Below are positions 1-5,977 of a stretch of DNA of 10,333 nucleotides, in pieces. Numbering within the stretch: the stretch's first letter is position 1; every line of letters begins with the position of its first letter. Both the position numbers and the translations under genes were made by a program. The notes under the pieces were generated by a model that did no database searches, was not told the origin of the DNA, and was given only the letters and a program-made list of their open reading frames with translations. The DNA is from Candidatus Bipolaricaulota bacterium (GTDB lineage Bacteria > Bipolaricaulota > Bipolaricaulia > Bipolaricaulales > Bipolaricaulaceae). Where the stretch lies: contig JALVLL010000167.1 of NCBI GenBank assembly GCA_027027485.1, forward strand, positions 1-10,333, given 5' to 3'.

Positions 1-172
1 GCGCCAGGGCCACCCCCAGCGCGGCCCCGAGGAGTTGCCTCACGAGGTAGTGGAACCCGTGGCCGTGGTGCTTGAGGGAGAGGGGAAAGCTCGCGGAGTA
101 GACGAAGATCACCCCCAGAACGAAGAGGGCGAAGGTCAGGAGGACGAGCTTCCCTTCCCTTATCCCCACCAT
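1..172 (-). CDS. ftsW: FtsW-like SEDS cell-division protein, N-terminal fragment (cut by left edge)
   Basis: The 57 visible codons start at an ATG (172-170). They read as a short charged N-terminus, a long hydrophobic segment (about residues 9-27) containing VIFVYSASF, then a His/Gly-rich loop and an FHYLVRQLLGAALG stretch opening a second membrane segment. A first helix ending in a YSAS-type motif, followed by Y-x-x-RQL, is typical of the start of FtsW/RodA (SEDS) proteins, which polymerise lipid II into septal (FtsW) or lateral-wall (RodA) glycan in the inner membrane. I prefer FtsW because murD lies immediately upstream, as in division and cell-wall (dcw) clusters; RodA cannot be excluded from this fragment. 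The 115-base gap after murD is long for this gene train, and no good Shine-Dalgarno sequence precedes the ATG. Upstream in-frame codons give no better start that I can see. Confidence 0.8.
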   Translation of the reverse strand, partial: MVGIREGKLVLLTFALFVLGVIFVYSASFPLSLKHHGHGFHYLVRQLLGAALGVALA

Positions 173-192
173 GGGACCGGGAGGTAGTGTTG

Positions 193-226
193 CCCAAAGT
201 TCCCCTTTGGGAAACGAAAAGGGGAA
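193..226 (-). promoter_or_regulatory. Two overlapping, mutually exclusive inverted repeats in the ftsW leader
   Basis: Two perfect inverted repeats share bases. One is CCCAAAG (193-199) with CTTTGGG (205-211), a 7-bp stem with a 5-base loop. The other is TTCCCCTTT (200-208) with AAAGGGGAA (218-226), a 9-bp stem with a 9-base loop. Bases 200-208 and 205-211 overlap, so only one hairpin can form at a time. The pair lies 21-54 bases upstream of the ftsW start on the transcribed strand. Neither arm is followed by a T-run, so neither looks like a simple terminator. A leader that switches conformation, or a protein-binding site, is possible but is inference only. Confidence 0.4.
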
Positions 227-239
227 GGGAGGCGCGAGT

Positions 240-272
240 AAAAATTCAGGGGTCCGGGTGCCCAAGATCCCC
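240..272 (-). terminator. Terminator-like hairpin after murD
   Basis: Read on the minus strand, about 15 bases beyond the murD stop, GGGG-A-TC (272-266) can pair with GACCCC (254-249), leaving one bulged A. A GGG/CCC pair lies inside, and the sequence then runs TGAATTTTTAC, giving five T's. A GC-rich stem followed by a short T-run matches an intrinsic terminator, but the stem is imperfect and the inner loop small. It could end or attenuate transcription between murD and ftsW. If it works, ftsW would need read-through or its own promoter, and I found no convincing promoter in 173-240. Confidence 0.4.
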
Positions 273-287
273 GGGGCGGGGGAAGCT

Positions 288-1574
288 TTAGCCCAGGCGG
301 CGGGAAAGCTGTCCGAAGGCCTCCTTGAAGACATCGCCCCGGTGGGCGTAGTTGCGGAACTGGTCGAACGAAGCACATGCCGGGGAAAGGAGGACCCAAT
401 CCCCGGGACGGGCGTTCCGGTAGGCGAGCTCCAAGGCCTCCTCGGGGGAAGAGGCCTTGGCGAAAGGGACCCCCCACTCCGAGAGGAGCTCGGCGAAGAA
501 ATCCGCGGCTTCCCCGAAAAGGACCACGAAGCGGGCCTTACGCTTTACCGGCGCCTCCAGGGCATCGTACCCACAGCCCTTGTGCCTTCCGCCGAGGAGG
601 AGGACGCACCTTTCGGGGACCGCCTCCAGCGCTGCTATGGTGGCGTGGGCGTTAGTGGCCTTGGAGTCGTTGACGAAGGGGATCCCCCGGACCTCCCCCA
701 CGAACTCCATCCGATGGGCCTGCCTCAGGGCAGGCTCTATCGCTTCGAAGGGAGGCGGCGAGGAGCCGATCTCCGGGGAAAAGGCAGCACAGGCGGCGAA
801 GGCGGCCTTGAGGTCGAGAAGGAGGTGGCGCGGGAGACCCCGGGCCCAATCCCCGGGAAGACCGATTTCCTCATAGATCACCGTCCGGGCCTTGGGGGAA
901 AGCATCGAGAGGACCTCCCTCGACACCACGGCGATATCCCCCTCCCCTAAGTTGCGGAGGATCCTCGCCTTGGCGGCGAAATAAACCCCCAGGGAGCCGT
1001 GGTGATCGACGTGGTCCGGCGCGAAGTTCAGGAAGATGGCCACATCGGGCCGGAACCCCTCGGTCCACTCAAGCTGATAGGAGCTCACCTCGAGGACCCA
1101 GGGACGCCCCTCCGCTTCGGCCACGGTGGAGATGGCCGGGGTGCCGATGTTCCCCGCCACCACCGGGGAAAGGCCCGTGGCCTCTAGGATCTCCCCGATG
1201 AGTGCTGTGACGGTGGATTTGCCGTTGGTCCCGGTGACGGCGAACAGGCACGAGGGAGCCGCCATCCTCCAGGCCACCTCGATCTCGGAAAGCACCGGTA
1301 TCCCCTGGCGCACCGCCTCCAGCAGGACCGGCTCCCAGGACGGGACCCCGGGGCTTGGGATGATGAGCTCGCGCTCGAGCACGGCCTCGGAGTGGCCGCC
1401 ATCTTCCCAGGGGACGCCCCGCTCCGCCAGGAATTCCTCTTCCTCCCGCCGGAGCTCCCTTTTCTCCGAGAGGAAGAGATCCAAGCCCAGGGAAGAGAGG
1501 GCCTCGATGACGGCCCTGCCGGTGCTTCCCAGCCCTAAGACGGCTATCCTCCTAGCGGCGAACGGCCACCTCAA
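288..1574 (-). CDS. murD: UDP-N-acetylmuramoyl-L-alanine:D-glutamate ligase MurD
   Basis: MurD is the cytoplasmic, ATP-dependent enzyme that adds D-glutamate to UDP-MurNAc-L-Ala in peptidoglycan precursor synthesis. The 428 residues are near the usual 430-450. Domain 1 has a Rossmann-like GLGSTG (14-19). Domain 2 has the Mur-ligase P-loop GTNGKST (115-121), the EVSSYQLE motif (162-169), NFAPDHVDHH (183-192) and a Lys at about 202 in the place of the carbamylated lysine. Domain 3 has NDSKATN (302-308), GGRHKG (328-333) and SPACASFDQF (397-406), all typical of MurD. The start is a TTG whose last two bases overlap the upstream TGA (TTGA), with AGGAGG ten bases before it; no in-frame ATG or GTG lies before the glycine motif. 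One oddity is that the usual H-N-x-x-N-x-x-A-A motif of Mur ligases reads H-L-L-L-D-L-K-A-A (about 250-258). Translation is probably coupled to the preceding gene. Confidence 0.95.
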   Translation of the reverse strand: MRWPFAARRIAVLGLGSTGRAVIEALSSLGLDLFLSEKRELRREEEEFLAERGVPWEDGGHSEAVLERELIIPSPGVPSWEPVLLEAVRQGIPVLSEIEVAWRMAAPSCLFAVTGTNGKSTVTALIGEILEATGLSPVVAGNIGTPAISTVAEAEGRPWVLEVSSYQLEWTEGFRPDVAIFLNFAPDHVDHHGSLGVYFAAKARILRNLGEGDIAVVSREVLSMLSPKARTVIYEEIGLPGDWARGLPRHLLLDLKAAFAACAAFSPEIGSSPPPFEAIEPALRQAHRMEFVGEVRGIPFVNDSKATNAHATIAALEAVPERCVLLLGGRHKGCGYDALEAPVKRKARFVVLFGEAADFFAELLSEWGVPFAKASSPEEALELAYRNARPGDWVLLSPACASFDQFRNYAHRGDVFKEAFGQLSRRLG

Positions 1575-2482
1575 CCCTTGAGGGCCTCCTCGAGCCTGCG
1601 TTCGAAGACCATCCCGGGCTCCAGGCGTGGGAGCTGTAGGTAGTACTCCACCACCTGGTCCAGCGCCTCCTGGGGGACCAAGCCCACGATCTCCGATTCC
1701 ACCACCGAGACCCCGTACCGGGCCGCCTCCCGGCGGATGAGCTCCAGGACCCTGGGGATGGGCGTCTTCTTGTAGTTGGTGAGGTTCATGGAGACCTGCA
1801 CGAGCCCCCGCTCCTTGATCTCGAACCCCAGGGCCTTCACGTAGCGGAGGCCGCCCGAAGAGCCGCGGATGGCCTTGGCGATGGCCTTGGCGATCCGCAC
1901 GTCATTGGTGTTCAGGTAGACGTTGTAGGCGATGAGGAACTCCCTGGCCCCCACCGCCACCACCCCGGCGGTGGGGTGGACCTCGGGCTCGCCGAAGTCG
2001 GGTTTCCACTTCGGGTCCCTTATCTTCTCGAAGAACCCCTCGAACTCGCCCTTGCGGATGGCGGCGAGGTCCTCCCGTTCGGGGCGGGTGGCGGAGTTGG
2101 CGTAGAGGTAAACCGGCACCCGGAACTCCTCCCAGATCATCCGGCCCACCTCCCGGGAGAGGGCGACGCAGTCCTCCATGGTGACGCCGCGGACGGGGAC
2201 GAAGGGGACCACATCCACGGCCCCCATCCTGGGGTGCTCCCCGCGATGGACCCGGAGGTCTATCCGGGGCAGAGCCTCCCGGAAGAGGGCCCGGACCGCT
2301 TCCTTCACCCCCTCCGGGGTGCCGGCGAAGGTGATGACGCTGCGGTTGTGGTCCGGGTCGGACTCGACATCCAGTACCCTGATCTCCTTAACCGCGGAGA
2401 CGGCGGAGACAATGGCCTCGATGGTCTCCCTGTTCCTGCCCTCGGATACGTTGGGGACGCACTCAACTATCTTCTCCCACAT
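1571..2482 (-). CDS. Glutamate formimidoyltransferase (FTCD N-terminal-type, single domain)
   Basis: This enzyme moves the formimino group between N-formimino-L-glutamate and tetrahydrofolate, giving 5-formimino-THF; it acts in histidine breakdown and folate one-carbon metabolism. The 303 residues match the transferase part only, with no cyclodeaminase domain. The N-terminus (ECVPNVSEGRN, 7-17) is the family hallmark, followed by D-x-D-HNRSV (about 42-49) and the active-site stretch HRGEHPRMGAVD (79-90), with His83 as the likely catalytic base. The ATG at 2482 gives the family start exactly and lies 20 bases inside the end of fabZ; GGAG sits about eight bases upstream. No other histidine-degradation gene is visible. 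Some stand-alone members of this family can also recycle 5-formyl-THF in place of 5-formyl-THF cycloligase, which could explain a copy in a cell-envelope operon; that is inference. Family identity is firm, physiological role is not. Confidence 0.93.
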   Translation of the reverse strand: MWEKIVECVPNVSEGRNRETIEAIVSAVSAVKEIRVLDVESDPDHNRSVITFAGTPEGVKEAVRALFREALPRIDLRVHRGEHPRMGAVDVVPFVPVRGVTMEDCVALSREVGRMIWEEFRVPVYLYANSATRPEREDLAAIRKGEFEGFFEKIRDPKWKPDFGEPEVHPTAGVVAVGAREFLIAYNVYLNTNDVRIAKAIAKAIRGSSGGLRYVKALGFEIKERGLVQVSMNLTNYKKTPIPRVLELIRREAARYGVSVVESEIVGLVPQEALDQVVEYYLQLPRLEPGMVFERRLEEALKG

Positions 2483-2891
2483 CCCCCCGCTCCACCAAGA
2501 TCACCGTGGCCTCGGCCACGAGCTCCCCCTCCACCTCGGCCCTGACCTCGGCCCAGATCACAGGGCCCTTTTTGCGGAGGAGGCGGGCGGTGAAGCGGAC
2601 CAGATCCCCGGGGACCACGGGCCGATGGAACCGGGCCCGCTCCACCGCCCCCAGAAAGGCGATCTTCCCCTTTCCCAAGAGGAGCCCCGCGGTCTGGGCC
2701 ATCCCCTCCAAGAGCATCGTCCCGGGCATGATGGAGGGGTGAGGGGGGCGGAAGTGGCCCTGGAAATAGGGCTCGTTGTAGGTGACGCACTTGCGCGCCA
2801 CCACCTCCCCCTCGCCCCGTTTCTCCACCCGGTCGATGAGGAGATAGGGATAGCCCAAAGGAAGCGACCGCTTTAGCTCCTCTATGTCCAT
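2463..2891 (-). CDS. fabZ: FabZ-type 3-hydroxyacyl-[acyl-carrier-protein] dehydratase
   Basis: This single hotdog-fold protein of 142 residues (FabZ is usually 140-150) should dehydrate 3-hydroxyacyl-ACP in type II fatty-acid synthesis. Diagnostic parts are YPYLLIDRV (14-22), NEPYFQGHF (39-47) with catalytic His46, IMPGTMLLEGMAQ (54-66) with catalytic Glu62, and KIAFLGAVERARFHRPVVPGD (about 76-96), where the substrate tunnel lies. In ordinary FabZ the text after GHF is PGRPIMPG; here it is RPPHPSIMPG, two residues longer, so His and Glu are 16 rather than 14 apart. The codons are clean, with no sign of a frameshift. The ATG at 2891 comes one base after the upstream TGA and has no clear ribosome site, suggesting coupling. 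Its place after bamA and skp is the conserved one, but lpxD and lpxA are absent. Another hotdog thioesterase or dehydratase is the main alternative. Confidence 0.9.
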   Translation of the reverse strand: MDIEELKRSLPLGYPYLLIDRVEKRGEGEVVARKCVTYNEPYFQGHFRPPHPSIMPGTMLLEGMAQTAGLLLGKGKIAFLGAVERARFHRPVVPGDLVRFTARLLRKKGPVIWAEVRAEVEGELVAEATVILVERGDVGEDS

Positions 2892-2892
2892 C

Positions 2893-3789
2893 TCAGGAAG
2901 CGAAGAGCTTCCATAAGCGTTGCTCCACCAAGGGGCTCAGGTCATCGATGGTCTCGGCGTTACGGAAGACTAGGACGTCCTTCCTGCGCAGGACAAGGTC
3001 GTAGCCCTTCTCCTGGGCCACCGCCTGGGTCACCTCCACGATCTTGGCGGCCGCGACCTGGGTGAGGAGCTGGTCGAGCTGTTGGAAGGCGTTCTGGAGC
3101 GCCAGGAACTTGGCCTGGAACGCCCTCTCGTCCACTATCCCGATCTGGGCCTCCTCCAGGAGCTTATCGATCTCTTCCTTGAGGGGTGAAGCCTGCTCCC
3201 GGAGCCCCTCGAGCTGCGATTTGAGGTTGGCGAACCCGGGCGAGGCGATCATCTTGTCGAGCATGGCCATGTCCACGTTGTACTGGGCCTGGAGGAGCTC
3301 CACTTGGAGGACGTAGTTTTTGATCTTGAACTCCTCTTCGGAGATCTCTCCTTTTACCCTCCGGGCTTGGAGTTCGGCGATGGCGTTCTTCTTCTCCTCC
3401 ATCACCGACCTCTCGGCCTGCACCTGAGGGATGAAGACCTTGATGAAGAGGCCGTCGGCATCGACGTAGCCGATCTTGAGGCCCGGGCCCCCGCCGGTGC
3501 CGATCCCAGCCACCTTCTTCTCCAGGCCCGCCAGGTTTTCCTCGAGATAGGAGATCTTCCCGGAAACTTGAGAGAGCTTGCTCTCGAAGCCGCCCAGCTT
3601 CTCCTCCAGGGTCTTTATACGGCTCCCGTAGCCCGCGAACTCGCCCACCCGCTCCTCGAGCTTCTCGATGCGGGCGGTGAGGTCCTCCCCGGCCGGGCCA
3701 CCCTTCTGGGGCATCACGAACCCGGCCACCAATCCTCCCACGAATCCAGCCACCAGCGCCGCGACGATCGCATACCCTATGCCTCTCAT
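2893..3789 (-). CDS. Membrane-anchored OmpH/Skp-family periplasmic chaperone with long N-terminal coiled coil
   Basis: The C-terminal two thirds (about 104-298) follow the OmpH/Skp pattern: a KIGYVDADGLF strand (105-115), a long charged helical hairpin, and a closing VTQAVAQEKGYDLVLRRKDV segment (253-272). Skp trimers hold unfolded outer-membrane proteins in the periplasm for BamA, which is encoded next door. The protein is 298 residues, against about 160-190 for usual Skp. The extra N-terminus has a hydrophobic segment (about 6-26) with a GxxxGxxxG zipper (Gly15, 19, 23) and no obvious signal-peptidase site. It is followed by a coiled coil (37-51 and 58-96, with a GYGS hinge at 53-56) and a Gly-rich linker (95-103). 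I infer an inner-membrane-tethered chaperone or an envelope-spanning spacer. The ATG at 3789 is supported by AAGGAGG four bases upstream. The gap to bamA is 34 bases, and fabZ starts one base after the stop. Confidence 0.85.
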   Translation of the reverse strand: MRGIGYAIVAALVAGFVGGLVAGFVMPQKGGPAGEDLTARIEKLEERVGEFAGYGSRIKTLEEKLGGFESKLSQVSGKISYLEENLAGLEKKVAGIGTGGGPGLKIGYVDADGLFIKVFIPQVQAERSVMEEKKNAIAELQARRVKGEISEEEFKIKNYVLQVELLQAQYNVDMAMLDKMIASPGFANLKSQLEGLREQASPLKEEIDKLLEEAQIGIVDERAFQAKFLALQNAFQQLDQLLTQVAAAKIVEVTQAVAQEKGYDLVLRRKDVLVFRNAETIDDLSPLVEQRLWKLFAS

Positions 3790-3793
3790 CTTC

Positions 3794-3800
3794 CCTCCTT
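3794..3800 (-). promoter_or_regulatory. Strong ribosome binding site of the OmpH/Skp gene
   Basis: AAGGAGG on the minus strand ends four bases before the ATG at 3789. It sits in the 34-base gap after the bamA stop. It fixes the start and suggests independent, efficient translation rather than coupling to bamA. Confidence 0.7.
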
Positions 3801-3823
3801 AGTGAAGGATTTTCCGTCGGGCC

Positions 3824-5977
3824 TCAGAACAAGGGAGCCCATCCGAACTCGAACCGGGGCACCCAGTTCCAGGGACGGTCGTTGGGCCAAGCGAGGTCTA
3901 TCCTCACGAAGGTCCCCATGACCCTCGCCGCGATCTCGAGCCCCAATGAGGTCTTGAGCTCTCCCGGTTTGGGCGCATAGCCCAGGTCCCAAAAGAGCGC
4001 CAAGTGGGCCCCTTGGGCGAGCTCCAACCTGAACTCGGAGTTGAGGAGGACGAGGGCGTCCACCTTGAGGGGCTTCGCCGCCCCCCGCACCGAGTTCATG
4101 CCCCCGAGCTCGAAGAGGTAATCCTCGGGGAGGTCCCATCCCCAGGACACCATAAGCCTCTGGGCGATGGCTCCCCGCAGGTCCCACCAGGGGAAGTCCA
4201 CCGGCCGGAACCCGATGAGCTCCCCCTTCAACGAGAGGTAACTCACCCCCGGGAGGAGGTCCCCTGCCTTGGACACCGACCCCCGGGCGAGGATCCCCCT
4301 CCTGGGGAAAAAGAAGGGTTCGTCCCGGGAATCGTAAGTGAGACCCAACTCGGCCAGGTTACGCGGGGGAAGCTGCTCGCCCTCCTTCCAACGGAGCTCC
4401 GAGGTGAGCCCGAGGTCAAGGTTCAGAAGATAGGTCAAGGGATAGGAGAGGTTGAGCTTGGCACCCAGGGTCCTTTTGCCGTCGTACCGGTGATATCCCT
4501 CCAAGGTGAGGCGATCGAAGACGGGTATCGAATGGGAGGTCCAGCGGGCTGACCAGGTGGTGCGGGACTTCCCGGTAATCCCATGCTCAAAGGAAAGGGA
4601 GAGGTCGTTGGCGGTCCCCAGGAGGTTCCGCTGGGTGTATTGGATGTTGCCCACGATCCCCCCGGTCTCGGGGGAGAGGCTCAGGGCCCCACGGACGCTC
4701 CCGAGCTTCTCGATCTCCTTCACCGTGACGGTGAGGACGATCCCCTCCCCCTCCCTCTTCGGCTCCAGGTTTACCTCGCTGAAGTACCCCAGGGCCCTGA
4801 GGGCCTGCTGTGCCGAGAAGAGCCTCGCTTGGGTGAGTATTTCCCCTTCCTCAAGCCCAAGGACCCTCCGGATCACGAACTCCTGGGTGCGGGTGTTCCC
4901 CTTGATCTCTATCCTCGAGATGACCCCCTCCAGGACCTTCACCTTCAAGAACCCATCCTCGACCCCCAGGGGCTCGAGATCCGCGAAGATATAGCCCTCG
5001 CGCACGTAATAGGAGAAAACCCCCTCCAGGGCTTTGAGCACGGCGTAGTTATCGACCTTCCCTTCGGGGAGCTTCCCCACGAGCTCCTCCAGCTTGGCCT
5101 CGGGGAAAGCCGTGGCCTCCACGAGCTCTATCCCCTTGAGTTCCCTCGGTTCGGGAAGGAGAACCCTTTCGGTGAGGATCCAGCGCAGGATCACCCCGTT
5201 CCCGTCCGAGGAAAGAGCCGGCTGGAGCTCGACCTTTTCGAAGAAGACGCTCCGCTGGAGGCGGAGGTAGCTCTCCCGGATCACCGACATCTTGCCTACC
5301 TTCCCCAGGGGGACATCCACCAGCTTCTCCGCTTCCTCCTCGGGCACCGTGGAGAGGCCCTCGAAGACGTGGCGCACCACGGGAAGGAACCGGAGCTCGA
5401 TGTGCAACACGGGGCCGGGCTCCACCTTGGTGAACTGGGCCGTGGCGATATCGTACTTGTCCCTGAGGGTATTCAAGACCTCCTTTAGGGCCTTCTCAAG
5501 TTTTTTCACGTTGAGGACCTCGCCTTTTTTCACCCCATGTTTTTCCAGGATCGAAAGGATATCGTCCTTGGTCACATGGATATCACGGGAGATCCACTCG
5601 AGGATGTAGGGGATGAGGCCGTGTTTGGCGCTTGGGGGCTCGGGGAGGCCCGAGGTCTCTATCCCCTCGATGAGGGGGTATTCGACGAGCTCGAAGCGGA
5701 CCACCACCTTGGGGGTGCCGTCCTCCTCACCGACCTTTTTCAGATCGACATTCACTTCGCGGAAATACCCGAGATCCTCGATGGCCTTCTTGGCATCCCC
5801 CACCACGAGGGCATCCACGGTGTCGCCCTCCGTGAAGGGGATCACCGCCAGGATCTCCTTCAGGGGGACGTGGCGGTTGCCGGTGATCTCCAGCTTCTCC
5901 ACGATGAAAGGGACCTGTCCCGAAGCCCAAAATCCCAAAACTGAAACACAAACGGCCACCGCCAGGAACCGCCTCAC
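3824..5977 (-). CDS. bamA: BamA/Omp85 outer-membrane protein assembly factor
   Basis: BamA inserts beta-barrel proteins into the outer membrane. The GTG start at 5977 is chosen because AAGGAGG lies seven bases upstream, it overlaps the comM stop as GTGA, and it opens directly on a signal peptide (MRRFLAVAVC onward, cleavage near 20). The mature protein shows about five POTRA units: roughly 22-98 (EKLEITGNRHV), 103-200, 201-272, 276-350 and 352-423 (SRIEIKGNTRTQEFVIRRVL). The C-terminal barrel runs from about 425 to 717, with QRNLLGTANDL (449-459), DSRDEPFFFPRRG (549-561) and a final FEFGWAPLF ending in the aromatic residue expected of a beta-signal. Length is 717 against about 750-800 in proteobacteria. 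The loop-6 motif reads VRGA (630-633), where VRGF or VRGY is usual. The next gene encodes its OmpH/Skp partner. TamA or another Omp85 is less likely given five POTRAs and this neighbour. Confidence 0.95.
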   Translation of the reverse strand: MRRFLAVAVCVSVLGFWASGQVPFIVEKLEITGNRHVPLKEILAVIPFTEGDTVDALVVGDAKKAIEDLGYFREVNVDLKKVGEEDGTPKVVVRFELVEYPLIEGIETSGLPEPPSAKHGLIPYILEWISRDIHVTKDDILSILEKHGVKKGEVLNVKKLEKALKEVLNTLRDKYDIATAQFTKVEPGPVLHIELRFLPVVRHVFEGLSTVPEEEAEKLVDVPLGKVGKMSVIRESYLRLQRSVFFEKVELQPALSSDGNGVILRWILTERVLLPEPRELKGIELVEATAFPEAKLEELVGKLPEGKVDNYAVLKALEGVFSYYVREGYIFADLEPLGVEDGFLKVKVLEGVISRIEIKGNTRTQEFVIRRVLGLEEGEILTQARLFSAQQALRALGYFSEVNLEPKREGEGIVLTVTVKEIEKLGSVRGALSLSPETGGIVGNIQYTQRNLLGTANDLSLSFEHGITGKSRTTWSARWTSHSIPVFDRLTLEGYHRYDGKRTLGAKLNLSYPLTYLLNLDLGLTSELRWKEGEQLPPRNLAELGLTYDSRDEPFFFPRRGILARGSVSKAGDLLPGVSYLSLKGELIGFRPVDFPWWDLRGAIAQRLMVSWGWDLPEDYLFELGGMNSVRGAAKPLKVDALVLLNSEFRLELAQGAHLALFWDLGYAPKPGELKTSLGLEIAARVMGTFVRIDLAWPNDRPWNWVPRFEFGWAPLF

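Noticed and set aside
171..950. A 259-codon open frame on the plus strand opposite murD
   Set aside because: It is a shadow frame of murD with a Gly/Arg/Pro-rich, low-complexity product.
4583..5488. A 301-codon open frame on the plus strand opposite bamA
   Set aside because: It is antisense to POTRA and barrel coding sequence, with no recognisable domain and no ribosome site noticed.
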